Positions 12,050 to 24,381 of a DNA stretch of 64,000 bases are shown here, in pieces (positions within the stretch are counted from its first letter, which is position 1; the number at the start of each line of letters is the position of its first letter). Below the pieces are notes generated by a model. It was not told the origin of the DNA and searched no databases. It was given only the letters and a program-made list of their open reading frames with translations. Both the position numbers and the translations under genes were made by a program. The stretch comes from Favolaschia claudopus (taxonomy: Eukaryota; Basidiomycota; Agaricomycetes; Agaricales; Mycenaceae): assembly GCA_037176885.1 (NCBI GenBank), contig JAWWNJ010000022.1, positions 248,001-312,000 on the forward strand. Direction: 5' to 3'.

Positions 12050-12330
12050 AATCCTCTTCTTCCTCCTCCGGCCGCCCCCGCCTCCTCCTCACCTGATACG
12101 AAACAACCGCCACCTCGGAACGCAGAGCCGGGAGAAGCATTGAAATCCGGGGCGTTGTACGCGGAGTGTGAGGTCGTTAAGCTCGATATCGCTCGAGGGT
12201 ATTTGGATTTGGTAGACGACAAAGAGAAAGAGTCGGCAGGCGAGAATATGGAAAGGAAACAGGGGAAGGAAATCCCCAAAGACGGCGAGCTGGGCGGGGA
12301 ACGGGCGGGGCGGGCTGTATGACGTTGGGG
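12050..12330 (+). pseudogene. M unit 1, 3' half
   Basis: The frame reads KSGALYAECEVVKLDIARG, a Lys/Glu-rich linker, then KDGELGGERAGRAV and a stop. The same peptide pattern (KPGALYAGCAVVKI...DGDELSRERAGWAVWGAYEVG) ends M unit 3 near 52730-52990, and a broken copy lies at 45518-45790. It is the cytosolic-looking C-terminal tail of the M protein. This copy stops earlier than unit 3 (after RAV). Confidence 0.45.
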
Positions 12331-13281
12331 TGAAGGGGTGGGAGGTGGAAGATCGATTCTACCGTTGTTCGTCGATATTGAAATATGACGCTAAGTAAAT
12401 CATAGGACGCCCAGGGTCGCTCTGTTTTTTTTACCTACCGCATCTCACCCCGCGCTTCAAAAAATAGTTCTTCCTCCAAGCGACATTCGGCTAGTATAAG
12501 GATTCGCCCGTCCCGAACTCCGACCTCGTCGCGCTTGGGTCCAAGTTTAGTCTGATAGTTACCACGCCTTCGAAGCGGCGTCCTGCGTTATTATATAAGC
12601 ATCCATTTTGGGACATAATGGCAACCGCGCCTTGACGCGACTTCAATGCCTCCGCACGCGACATTCCCCTGGTGAGTGGACGGTATGGCTGACCCTAGTA
12701 TCTACCTACCCTCAATCAACAAATTATCCCTACAGTCGTCGGATTGGAGCTGAAAAGCAAGAAATCACCGTATTTGGACCGAAGTCCGGGGAAGAAAGAT
12801 TTGAGCACGAGAAACATGAAAATCGTGCAAAGATCGTCGCAATGTCGCAAACCGACCTTGTCACCGCTATTTCATATACTTCATGCCTCCAAGTCGCGTC
12901 AGTTTGAAGGATATGAGCGCGTTGTTTGGTTGAGCATCGCCATCAATCAGTGATAGGGCGAGACGCCGGTTATCATAGCGCGGTTAGTAACAGACTATAT
13001 CTTGCGAGGTACGAGCAAACTGATATAGCGTCTGTCTTGGAGAGACTAGTCCAAGTTTGATTCTCAAGACCAGTTCGTTCAGAAGAGGTCGTTCCGAGGT
13101 TTGCTTGAGAGGGAAGAGAGGGAAGATTAAATTGGGGGGAGGGAAGAAGAATGCGCGACTGTAGTGGTAATTACATCCATACCCACTTATACATACAGTA
13201 TAAGTATAACATTGAACCATCTCTGCCCAGTCCATCCGTGACAAGTCGTCAGTTCGGCACGCGCATACATTACTTATTTAT
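12331..13281. other. Intergenic between M unit 1 and NACHT-A 3' end
   Basis: No supported gene. The last ~60 bp before the NACHT-A stop recur in the flank of NACHT-C (the words GTCGTCAGTT.GG.ACGCGCATA near 13240 and 54690), so the duplication extends past the gene end. Confidence 0.4.
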
Positions 13282-16250
13282 TCATACTCGTTGTAAAGAT
13301 CCAGTTCGTTTCCTCCAGCGCATCCAATGCGCTTCGTACTGCTTCTCTTCGCGAGGTGTAAATTGAATTTCGCTCAATCTTTCGAAAATATCTAATAGTA
13401 AGTGAGGGGCTGGGTGACGCTAAACAATGTGATTAGCAATTGAATCATCGCTGCAGCAGAGCAACTCGCTCTCAGCCAAGCCCGGGTATGGTAGATATGG
13501 CGCTAATTTGAATTCTTAGCACTGGAACACAAAAATATTAATGAATGTCAACACTGACACGAGTTCCAAATACGTTGCAGAAATTTGTCCCCATAACGAG
13601 TAAGCGTAGCGCATCCAGAAGATTTTCTGTGTGGTGGCAAGATCTGAGTATGCAGCTCCACGACTTACTGAACCTGCAATTGTGGTGATTACCGCCTCTT
13701 CAGATGAAAACGGACCTCACTCTCGGAATACTCACACCGAACACCATGGACTGACGGCCATTATCGGTAGAAAGCGCTTGGCTATTACTTCGAAGGTTCC
13801 CTCAGGATGCGAGTCCCGAATACGATATAGTTTGACAGCATTGACGATGAGTTTCATTGTGTCTGGAATGCAGTGGTCTTCCCCGGCGTAGCGGCAAGCA
13901 GTAGCAATAGAAACCAACATCTCCTGCCAGGACATATTCAACGCCCAACGAATGTATCGGAGAGAGTGGTCTTCTGTTCCATGGCCTTCGGTTCCAACAA
14001 ATTCGAAGAGAATGTAAGCCTGGATAATGTCTAGCAGCCGAGGACAAATATCATGGATATAGTGCAGCTCGTCCGATTGTATCTCGTGTGGAGTATCAGT
14101 TAGAGAGCATTTCGTCAAGTAGAAATTGAATTTGGCCATGTAGACAATGTTCTCCCAGTGCTGAATTAATTTTGTAGGCGCGTCATGAAACTTACCCAAC
14201 GGAGTCTCAGAATGCGCTCGCAGAAATAATGTTATTGCATACCTTCAACCAGTTCAGAATCTCTTTTGTCTCCTCATGGTTCACAATCCAACGCCAACCA
14301 AAAAAGAAATCAAGGTTGACGCAGTCCAGACTTTTTGCCATGCCTGACGATAGCTTCGTCGTAGTGATGAAGTTCAAATTGAGGTGCCTGAGATATAGAG
14401 TTTCTGTATTAGTTCGTATAACCTATAATAAGCATGAATGTACTCAGTGACATGTTGCCTGTCCTCGAAACTTGGTGGCGAGCACTGAGGGTCACAAAAT
14501 GCTTTAATAACACTGACAGCCAGACTGCTCCTAGCATTGTCGTCGACGTAAAACTGTCCTGCACGTTCCCGGTTGTTCAAAAAATCAAGAAAAGATGCAT
14601 GATGCCAGCCGAAGAGTTTCTTTTTGCCATCTGTTTCTGGGAGCCAGATCACGGAACGCAACTTGCGAAGAGTCAGATGGATATTCGTGGATGTTGTTTG
14701 GAGAATTTGCGCAATATCGTAAACGGAGAAAGAGCCCAAGTTCCACACTTCGTTTTGTGCAGAGGCAATTGCCAAGATTCGCCGCAGTCGGGATTGACTC
14801 GGGACAGCCGTGAGGATGTGGATGTATAGTTGGTCGAGTGCAGCGAAGGGTGAATTGGTATCACCATCCGGTTCCTCGCCTCCCATGATAATAGCCAGAC
14901 GTTCGACAGGATTCCAGTCTCCGTCTTCAATGAACCTGATAATTGTAGCAGCATAGATGAAATGGCCAGATGACTTGTAAACAAGTGTATTGATTTTGTC
15001 GTATCCCGGCCAAGGGTGGATGACTCCAAGCATCGCTTCGTGAGTAGTGCGGATGCGTTTGAATTCATCGACAAGATACCGCTGAATGTCTGGAAATGAC
15101 CCTTCGATAATTAGGTGGTCAACAGACGTTCGAGGTACCATGGCGTGAATGTGAGATTCCGGCCTACTGACAACCAGAAAGCGAAGGTCAAACGAGTGTG
15201 CGTCCATAGCGCAATGCATGATCTGCTGCTGCAGGTCCTCCCCGTCGCATTCATCAAGACCGTCTATCACCATAACAAAGGGGTGATTAGAGGCAGCATC
15301 GCGATATGGCTCCAAAACGAGCGCTTGCAGTTGAATAGACAGTGATTTTCCGACCAAGGCAGGATTTTTAACTACACGCGGGGCAAGGGTAGCCCTAAAC
15401 TCTGGACATGCAACAGAGAGCTGATACGCCAGGGTGGGAAATAGTTTCTGCGCATTTCCGCGAGACAGATGGCCTCTTTTGAAAAAGAATCCGCCACCGA
15501 GACAGCCACGAGCATGTAATTGTTCGCAAAAGGATTGTGCAATCGCCGACTTGCCAGTACCTGCAGGCCCGCACATCCAGAAAGGCTTTGAGTCTTCGGT
15601 GGCGCATGACCATGCGTGAAGATGAGATAGATATTCCTTTCGCGTGTCTTGATGGCACGGCGGGCGGCGTAACTTTCTCCGGAGTCATGAGAAGCTTCGT
15701 TGGCAGCAGCTTCATGTAGAATTCGCATTGCGGCTACGTCAGCAATGAGAGACAGCATGGAAGATCAGGGGATATGAACAAACCAGCTTCAATCTATACA
15801 AATCGCCATAGATGAGAGATAAACGACTTAGTACGCTGAAGCAACTTACCTGTGACTCCAAAGTGCCAATGGTGTAATGATGGTTGTTGAACACGGGGCC
15901 TTCTCCAAAACCTCCCTGACCACCCAGATCATTTCCACTACCGCCGCTGCCACCGGTGCCACCTGTTCGGAATGTTACTGTTTAACATACTTATACTCAA
16001 GACTTCAGATTTATAGCGCACCGGATATATTGATATTGTAATTGACAACAGCCTGAGTACTAGATAACGGACTGGAATGTGATTGCTGAAAATGCGGGAC
16101 AATGCCAGACGACAATGGGACGTGTTGCCCCAGTAGAGATGAAGGAACACAACTTGGGTCGTCGGGGGTGTCCTGAGACGCGCTTGGGATGGAAGAGTTA
16201 TGTTGCGATTGTCCCTGCGTGCTTGCGATTTGTTCTGAATCTGAGCTCAT
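13282..16250 (-). pseudogene. NACHT-A: STAND NTPase gene with 1-nt frameshift
   Basis: Predicted exons on the minus strand: 16250-16022 (MSSDSEQIA..., ending NINISG), 15962-15850 (Gly-rich GGTGGSGGSGNDLGGQGGFG), 15733-14444 (NACHT core), 14387-14243, 14190-13736, a degenerate stretch, and a last exon from about 13391. The core has a Walker A (GPAGTGKSA), a Walker B (VMVIDGLDECD) and a sensor-like FLVVSRPESH, as in fungal STAND/NLR-like NTPases. Near 15668 the codon string after GESY lacks one G that copies B and C have. The exon start is therefore out of frame with the Walker A frame, which reopens only just before MCGPAGTGKS. The last exon also differs from C by a 1-nt shift, and the GC-AG donor seen in C is lost. 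It could be an assembly error rather than a dead gene. Confidence 0.75.
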
Positions 16251-17433
16251 GGTGTGCTGGCAAAAGCGTCACGACGTGTGATGGCATGCGAGCCGTGACG
16301 GATGAAAATCTGGCGCCGTCATTTTTTGATTCTCCGGCTTGATTTCTGGTCTGAAGCCTCAGCCGACGCGTTGAAAAAATCAGTGTCCCAACGGACCCAA
16401 TCACGAGGTACCAGCCTCGAAATTTCTCTTGCGCTGCGCGTGATTTACTCTATTTCTGACCGGCTGCAAGTTCTGTTCAAGAGCTGTTTATAAGTATATA
16501 TATGCAGACAGTATGGAGAATACTTTCATACTTATATCGGGAGGAATCTGCCACACCCCCATTTCAGCCCGCAAGTAATTTCCATAAACGATCATACGGC
16601 CTTCGCTTTCATCGTTTTCCCTGCTGGTTTGCGCTGTTGTCCGACTGGGAGTATCTGAACTGAAACTGGCAGTGGGACTACTTATGGGTTCAAGTGCATA
16701 GTAAGTACTTCCGAATTAGAATTGATTGAAGAAACCTGTTGGTCGTCGCGGACGGAATGGTGCCGTTGCGATGAGGTTTGTGGGTGACTATAAGTACTGT
16801 AAACGGTGAGTAGGGTATGCATGATATATCTCTGGTGGATTGGAATGTAAGACTATAGCTTACCCTCAAACTAGCACGAGCAGGGAACTTGAAGATTTCG
16901 TTCGACGCCGCGGCCTGAGGCGCCGGCTTTTGGCACTCTGGCTTCGAAATTGGTTATTTTGAAGAGCTGGAGGCTTTCGGGTCAAGGCAAGCCAGGGAAG
17001 CGCTATAAATCGAATATCATAACGATGGCGAGGACGGAGGAGAGACACTTACTGACGTCGCTCGCGGTGTGAACTTTGAAGAGTCACAGGGATGACCGGG
17101 ATCCTTATTCGATAATATAACCGGATAAAGCGGGTCTGAGTCAGAGTCTGATCGGTGCCTTGAAGCAGAAAGACCCAGCAAGCGAGGTGAGCATGCTGTA
17201 GAAACTCGAAATCCAGAGAGGTACATGCGTTTGTCAAAGCGTCTGCGGAACGTATGTATTCAGCGATGGAATGACTTGGAGCATACTTATAGATGGCACG
17301 GCAGGCTTACCAGGCATACTTCGAGGAATCAGAGGTTCCACTTATCGTGTCTATACCGAGTAAGCGTCTTTCCGGCGAGCAACACTTTCACCGTTATTGC
17401 TGTCAGATTTTGAGTGTGTTTTTCGGGGTGCCA
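16251..17433. other. NACHT-A 5' flank with weak relic sequence
   Basis: No intact gene. Minus-strand words near 17280-17420 (CGGCAGGCTTACCAGGCAT, then CTGTCAGATTTTGAG) parallel 8270-8550, so this is a second, more decayed copy of the small-membrane-gene block. It is broken at about 17434, where the coiled-coil ORF region begins. Confidence 0.4.
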
Positions 17434-18678
17434 GTTCTCGAGATACGCCTCTTGCCGAGGGGCTTCGAAATGATCCGGGACCGTCTTCATCGACCCGTTC
17501 CATCACTCGCACTCTGAGTGCTAAATCTCTGGGTACTGGCCCAGAGCAAACCAAGGACTCTGTCACCTCCTTCCAGTACTTCCAGCTGGTAGCAGCGCCA
17601 ACCGGGCGCGACACTCAGGGCAATATGATCTCGCGGAACGGGCGGAACATCGCCAGTTTAGCCGACATTATCAAAACTATCGACGGACGTATCCGTCAGC
17701 TGGAGCAGAATATGAACAATCTCGAGACAAGGCTAAATGTCCGCAGCCAACGCCCACCCTCTCCGGATGACAGACGCTCTCGACGCGACTCCGATTCCAA
17801 TGGCAGCGTTGATTCTCTCAGCTCCACGGATGTCCTTCGGGAGCAGATTGAGGATGTAGAGGAACAACTCGGTCTTCTCGGGCACTCTATCACGGATCAT
17901 GGAGCCCGTATGGATGACCTCGTCTCACGCACACAGATCCTGGATGATCTAGAATCACGTACGCGCGTCCTCGAGACCCGTGTTGCTCCAGCGGAGTCCC
18001 CAGAATTTTCGATCCTGGAGATGACAACTGCGCTTGAACAACAATTCCACATCGTGCACGGGAAGCATGAGGACCTCCGTAGCATGGTTCGCTCCCACGA
18101 CGAGGCTATTAGCAAGGCGGGGAAACGGAACGAGCAGGTCTATGCGGACATCCAAATGGCGACGTCTCGAATCCTCGGTTGCACGATTGCAGCTTACCCC
18201 TTCCACGGCTCCTCCCCCAGCAGGTTCGCGCAGTCGCGCCCGCTCCCCCCCACCGCTTCCGTCTCTTACTCGCCGGGCAAGTTCCCCCGAGATTTTTACC
18301 AAGGCCAAACGGTTCCGTGCCGAGGAAACATATGTCCTCATGGGCCCGATCACATCTTCCAATTCGCTTCCTCCACTCGAGATTCTGCGGGTTTATCTGG
18401 GAGCGAACCTACCCACCTACGCACTCCCGAATACCTCGAGCGTGCATGTCACTTGGGATTCATACCGGACCGACTATCTCCGCATCGTCATGAACGCCTC
18501 GGAAGTTCGGGCCCTCAAAACCACTTGGGACACAAAGAGCATCAACCAAGGTTCCATTCGCATGAGCGCTCACGGGTTGGACGAGGCTTCGGGATCCACA
18601 TCGGGACGGAATGGTGGTAATCTTGGCGGAAATGTCGGTGGTCGTTACTCCTCGGGATCGTCCGGTCGGCCTGTTTAA
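17434..18678 (+). pseudogene. Coiled-coil ORF1/Gag-like protein, frameshifted; probable retroelement fragment
   Basis: One frame is open from about 17397 to 18620. It contains a Ser/Thr-rich leader, a SLADIIKTIDGRIRQLEQNM coiled coil, a polar linker and a second coiled coil (LREQIEDVEEQLGLLGHSI). The natural-looking continuation switches frame around 18180-18250, into a Pro-rich segment. That leads to LPPLEILRVYLGANLPTYAL and a Trp-containing domain, ending in a Gly/Ser-rich tail at 18678. The layout resembles the ORF1/Gag protein of a non-LTR or related element. No reverse transcriptase follows. The sequence interrupts the block homologous to 8520-8660, which resumes near 19180, so a ~1.75-kb insertion is likely. 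The family is not certain. Confidence 0.45.
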
Positions 18679-20200
18679 ATACATCTTGGTCTATCCATTA
18701 ACTTCGCGGCAATGTAATCCATTTGGAAGCCTGATTCCCTCTGCCTCCTCCTTTCTTGGAATTCAAAAAATCTTCCTCTCTCTTTATAGTGAGAGGAATA
18801 CCACCCAAAAGTCCATGGGTCTACTTCGGAAGAAGGAGACGGTATGCATGCATCTGCAAAGGGAAAGACATACGACAGCTTTGTGAGACTGGTGGATGCT
18901 GGGGATTTTTACCTGGGGGAAGAGAACTCCCCCCCGGTCCTACGGGTTTTAACCAGTTGTCCAGCCATACAAGCGGCCGGCCAGTTCCACAACAGCCAGC
19001 GTCTTGTATGATCAACCCCCTGGAATGATGTTGTGCTCGGACGACAACTTGTAGAATTCTGTAAGGATAAACACCCGTACAGTACTACATGTTTGTCATC
19101 CGTAAACTCGCAGTTCAGCCTGTGGACCGCGCGAGTATAATACATCCCCCCCCATTATTGTTGTTTGGGGGTAATAAAAATACTTATCCGAGTCTGAGAC
19201 GGCGTCAGCTGCGTAATTAGTCAATGAGAGCGTGAGCCAAGGAAAAGGGAGGTATTTCTCAGCTTTGATTTAATTTGCGTTTGATTTATACAGCGGCTGC
19301 TCGTCTAGACGGAGTGTGTGAGCGGTCGATGAAATTTGATAGAGAGTTGCGAAGAAACTCGCCTAGTAATCGCTGATCTCTAATCTGTCAACCAGAAAAT
19401 GAATCCTCTTGAGGAGGACCAAATAAGAAAAAGCGACGCCTACTTCCAAATTCCTTAGGAATTTAGAAGTGTTACTGCTGCAACCTGTTGGTCGTGTGAG
19501 TGGCTGGATTACAATTCAAAAGTAAGTAATATAATGGGATAAAGCGGGTTGAGAGTCAGAGGCTTGGAGCTGAACGGGGATGCAAGCAAGGGGGGGAAAA
19601 TCGAGCATTTAATCCAACCGTGTACACCGACCGAGATGCGCATCTCGCAGACACGGTAGAGGCTCCCAGCTATCGGGGAGGTACATTTTAATTGTCAAGC
19701 GCACGCCGTATGTAAGTATCCCGCGCTGGATTGAGATTATATTACTCGATACTTAGATGTCACGACTCGGACAGGCTTTGACTTACTAGACATTGACATG
19801 CAGAGACTTGGATGGATACGAGGGAAGGCAAGGTCCAGGCGTTTCGATCATTATACAGTGGACTTTGAGTTTCTGATTATCTGAATTGAAAATTCGAGGA
19901 AGAAAAATAATCAGACACCAACCGCCGAGAGTACTCGAGTAGTGAAAGCGATGTTAGTTACTGGTTAAGTTGAGTGACCGTCTGTCTAGCCAGCAGACAG
20001 AAAAGACTACATGGGCTTCACCAATGTTTCTGGAATCTGCCAGGGCCCAGATGCGATTCCAGCGAATGGGCTGAGCGGCGAGAGTGAACTTTGCGTTCTC
20101 CGAGTCAGGACGGAAGCTGCGTCTTTGAGCCATATTCTTGAAGAATTTTCTGATTCATTGGTGAGGTTGGGAGAACGAAGAAGGAACCACTTGTTTGCCT
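18679..20200. other. Non-coding: 3' part of the insertion, then duplicated block
   Basis: 18679-19170 looks like the untranslated tail of the coiled-coil insertion, with short runs of C and A. From about 19180 the sequence is again homologous to 8640 onward (CGTCAGCTGCGTAATTAG), and from about 20100 to the flank shared by all M units. No gene is supported. Confidence 0.45.
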
Positions 20201-20239
20201 GTGTTTTCACTTGCGACAACAAAGCCAAATAATCTCTTC

Positions 20240-21280
20240 CTCCCGCCCCACGTCGGCGTCCTCCGCTCTCCTCCTGCGGCCCTTCCGAGGCGTCTGGATT
20301 TACGGAGATGGTGCTGAAGATGCTAGTGGCTACTGCCGATCGCTTTCCGAGGGAATACGCAGTCCACCCGCCGCATCTTCCAAGGCCGCCAGACGACGCG
20401 AAAAAGGTCTATGCACGGACGCGTAGTTGTCCTCACCGTGCGTCCTCTATTCTCTCGTTCAATCCATCTGCAATAATTCTCATTCAACGCAGGGCCCATT
20501 CACCCTCGTCGGCCTCAACCTTCCTCAAGAACCTTGCGAGCGCGGTGGCAACGTTCCTGCTTATAACGCTCCTCCTCTCGATAATGCTCACCGCCCCCGT
20601 TGAGCGCGCCATCCACATCAATATTGTCAACGTCGTTAATTGGATCTACCCCGCCGACGAGAAGACGTATGCGTTTTCATCCATTTCTTCTGCGTCTAAG
20701 ACTTCGCCTCTAACGACGAACTTGCCACCGACAGTCCTCGCGAATCAACCCGCGCCCTCCGCACGGTCCTCCTCACCCGCCACCTCCGACGTATGCTCGA
20801 CGCACTCCCCTCCACGTCTATTCCCCTCAACAAAGCGCCCACAAAAACAAAAATTTGACATCGTTGTCCCCGGCCTAAGCCGTTCCGAAACCGCCGCGCC
20901 CTTGGTTGGGGTGGGTTGTAAGTGCACTTCTTTCTCTTCTGTTTCTTTGTGGGAGCCTCGACAATCCCCTATTTCTTCCATTATCTATCTTCGAGACTTC
21001 GTCTGAGCTTCCTTCTGTCTTCGATTTTCTTCAGTCTTCTAACTTCGTTCTTGCGATCACTGACTACAATCGCACAGATACCTCCTCCTCTACCCCCTCC
21101 TGCTCGTTCTCACGGAGAGCGCAGATGCGAGCATGCAGAAACTTATTATTTCTTGCATCGTGTTATTTTTTTGCTTTTTTCACTGCTTCTTGCATTGCTT
21201 CTCGCCTTCGCCGTTTGGCATTACCATATTCTTTCATTTCTGTTATCTCTGCATCAGCAGAATGTCAACTCACCTTTTCA
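20240..21280 (+). pseudogene. M unit 2, 5' half
   Basis: Fragments: MVLKMLVATADRFPREYAVH near 20308; an acceptor then GPFTLVGLN-type sequence near 20490; ATFLLITLLLSIMLTAPVER near 20550; INIVNVVNWIYPADE near 20620; a Ser/Pro linker; and YLLLYPLLLVLTESADASM near 21083. These match unit 1 in order and spacing and read as membrane-spanning segments of one protein. This is the least shifted of the three copies (20308-21006 is one open frame), but the loop before the first membrane segment and the join to the YLLLYP exon do not read cleanly. Confidence 0.45.
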
Positions 21281-21284
21281 GCGT

Positions 21285-22410
21285 CTTTTCGTCTTTTCAA
21301 AGACAAAAAAGACAAAAAAGACAAAAAGACAATTCGTCTTTTCAATGTTGGGGCCCTTAGCTTCTCAAAGACAAAAAGACACTGAACAGACACCGAAAAG
21401 GTCATTGAAAAGCTCCTTCAAAAGACATCAAGGGGCTTAGAATTTGGGCACGATACAATGCAAATGAGGTAAAACAACGTATATTTGCATCTACGTAGTA
21501 CATGGCAGTGACACCGAGAGCAGTACATCACGGTGGGGGGGAGGAAGGAAAGGATTTGATAATTGCAGGCGAATGCTGAGGCTTACCGAACACCCCCAGA
21601 TACCCATTCAAACCCACTTGGCTGAACGACTCCAATGAAAGCCCGCCGGTTGATCGAGGATTGAGGCCGCAGTCTTGATGCGAGGCTGCAGTCTTGATGT
21701 GCGGGACTTGAGCTCGGGAGTTTCAGGATCAGGAGACAACTGGAAGGGAAGCTTGATGTGGATTGAGGACGACGATTCCAAGACTGTGAGGCGACTTGAG
21801 GGGGAACCGTGATATATATTGAAGCCAACTATTGGGAGTCACATCTTGAGGTATTCTTGAGAGTTGACATGCATTGAAGGCGATTTGAGGCCACAGTCTT
21901 GTATGGCAGACAACTTGCTCCTGACGAAGGGAGGTCTTGAATTAGGCTCTTAGAGCATTGCCGTACATTCTTTGTGCTTTGCGTAAGCTTGAAAAGAGAT
22001 GTGGACAGTCTGTTGACGGGACGAGCGCTGACAAGGGAGTTGGGGAGAGGGGAGATGAGGGAAGAGGACAAGGAGCGACGAACCAAAATCACGCCATGTG
22101 TTGCGATCTGTCACAGTAACCATCATATGTTGATCGCATCAGCGGAGAATGAATGACTTGTACTTTTTCTTCGATTCAACGGCTCACAAGTGGTCCGGCA
22201 ACCCAGTGCCTGGAATGGCACACCGGCAAATGCTATTTAACCTCGTAGCATATGTGGGGCTCAGAGCTCACATAGAACGCAAGGAGAATCAAAATTAGAG
22301 CATTAACTTTTTTAAAAGTCGAAAAGTCAACGAAAAGCCGCGAAAGTCGAAAAAGTGGTAAGATAAGTTGTTGAAAAGACAAAAGCTACAAAAGCTCCCT
22401 GAAAAGATGT
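21285..22410. mobile_element. ~1.1-kb A/T-rich insertion with (AAAAGAC)-rich ends
   Basis: The block separates the YLLLYP part of M unit 2 from its minisatellite and is absent from units 1 and 3. Its left end holds GTCTTTTCGTCTTTTC followed by repeats of AAAAAAGAC (21299-21331). Its right end (22310-22405) is full of GAAAAGTC and GAAAAGAC words, so the ends are roughly inverted. No transposase and no clean target duplication were found. It may be a small non-autonomous DNA element. Confidence 0.35.
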
Positions 22411-22429
22411 TGTCAATCTGCTGATGTGG

Positions 22430-24160
22430 TCTTCCTTCCTATATCCTCTTTCTCTTCCTGCCCACATCTCCCTGCCCCTTGCGCAGAGATTCTGGAGAGA
22501 TTCGGCGGCGATGCGATGCGAGGCTGGGCTACGCGTCAACGAAGAGGACGAGGACGGAGCCAGCGGTGACGCCCCACGCCACCCCGACCTCCGCCTCCAC
22601 CGCACTTCAATCACCGCATGCTCGGAGGGGGGCGAGGGGAGCACCCTCGAGCGGACACTAACAACGGCGACACGACTCCCGCCTACGGTTCCGTTGTGGA
22701 GCGATGGCCGTGGGCTGAGGAAATATCTTCCTCGGTTTGGCGGCGAGGCTAGGCGGTGATCGCCCTCCTTAGCGTGAGCGTTCGCTCGGAGAACGGGGGT
22801 GTGGGATTGAAGTGCAGTGGGGGTACAGCAGAGGAGTGAGACGGGGCTGGGCGGCTACTAACGCTACCTTCATTTTCGTCGTTACGCGTGGGGTTGGTCC
22901 GTCTTGAAGAGATCGGGTGGGACTGAGGAAATGTCTGCAGCGACGTCTCCAGTGCTTTGGGCGGAGATTTGGCGATGGTGCGAGGCTAGGCGATTGGAGG
23001 AGGGATTATACGCTCGCTTCGTGTTCGTCTTCGTCGTGACACGTTGATAGAGGTCTGTTGCCGTTGCGGAGCGGAGAGATGGACTTGGGCTAAGGTCGGA
23101 GGCGACGTCTCCAGCGCTTTGTGCAGAGATCCGGCGGCGATGCTATATAGATGCTAGGCGGTGGTATCGCCCTTGTTAGTGTGCGGGCGGAGAACAAGGT
23201 TTGTGCGGGTTCATTTAGCGTCCCCCTCGTAATGGGGAATTGAAGTGTGGCGGAGGTGGGGGTGGTTGGTAGGAAGGACGCTGTACGCTGGCGCCGTCCT
23301 CGTCGTCTTCGTCGTTGACGCGTAGGATTGGTTGGTCCGTCGTGGAGAGATGGGATGGGGCTGAGGAGGAGATGTCTGCGGCGGTTTGGACAGACATCCG
23401 GCGGCGATGCTAGGCGATGGTCGCGCTCGTTAGTGTCCGCTCGGAGAACGGGGATGGTGGCCTGCGTATGTGGGGATTGGAGTGTTGGGACGGCAGTAGG
23501 GCATACAGGGGAGCGGCACCGCTGCCTTCGTCTTCGCCGTTGAAGGTGGCGACCCGTTGTGGAGAGGAGAGATGGGGTGGTGGACCGTCTCGCGCTTTGG
23601 ACAGATATTCGGCGGCGGTCGTCCTCGTTAGCGTTAGTGTGCGCTCGGTGCCACCGCCATTCTCGGGACTTGTGTGTGGGGGGATTGGAGTGTGGAGGTG
23701 AAGGTGATTTGGAAGTGTTTGGGACTAACAAGGAAGAGGGAGGAGTGGGTCGTCGCCGCTGTCACCGTTTTCGTCGCGAAACGTTGATGATGGTAGTGGT
23801 GGTCTGTTGTGGGGAGATGGGGTGGGGCTGCTCTCTGACTCCCATCTTCGATGGTCCTGGTGGAGGTCAGCGGGATGTCTCCAGCGCTTTGTGCAGAGAA
23901 TCGGCAGCGATACCAGGCGGTGGTCGTGCTCGTGCGTTAGTGTCCGCGGCCTGCTCCCATCGGAAGCTGCACATGGGAGGAGGCAGGCGGCGCCGCCGAC
24001 ACTGACGAACGAAGCGGGGGAGCGGCCTCGTCTTCGTCGTTGATGGTGGTGGTCGTGGTGATGCTCCGTTTTGGAGAGATGATGGGGTGGGGCTGAGGTC
24101 TGCCTCCATCGTTTCGGTCTTCGAGAGCTCTGGCCAGCGGAAGATATGTCGGCCTCACCC
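22430..24160. repeat. Degenerate minisatellite array inside M unit 2
   Basis: The same words as in the unit 1 array (GTTAGTGTCCGCTCGGAGAACG, TTCGGCGGCGATGC, CGTTGATGGTGGTGG, GGAGAGATGGGGTGGGGCTGAGG) return at about 200-400 bp intervals, for example near 22760, 23175, 23430, 23630 and 23935. No coding function is supported. Confidence 0.65.
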
Positions 24161-24381
24161 TCATGATCGCCTGCGAAATAGCAATAGTCTCATTAGATGC
24201 CGCTATTCGCACACTGTATCTCATCCATCCATCCATCGTATCATCTCTTCATCCTAATTTTTCCCTCAATCTCTCTCTGCCTCGTCTCTGCTTCTCCCCT
24301 TCTTTCTCCTTTCCTTTTTTTTTTGCTCTTCCGCTCACTCGTATTCCGCCCTCCTCGCTCTTGAGCTCATACTCATACTCG
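24161..24381 (+). pseudogene. M unit 2, pyrimidine-rich segment before the break
   Basis: This C/T-rich stretch (CATCCATCCATC..., TCTCTCTCTGCCTCG) matches the segment after the array in units 1 (about 11930-12050) and 3 (about 52480-52600). It stops at 24381 with CTCATACTCG. The unit resumes at 41845 with the same ten bases, so the sequence between is an insertion. Confidence 0.5.

Noticed and set aside
23090..23731. Long antisense frame (213 codons) in the M2 minisatellite
   Set aside because: Open by GC-rich repeat composition; gives Arg/Pro/His repeats, no start context or introns, and shifts frame in other array copies.
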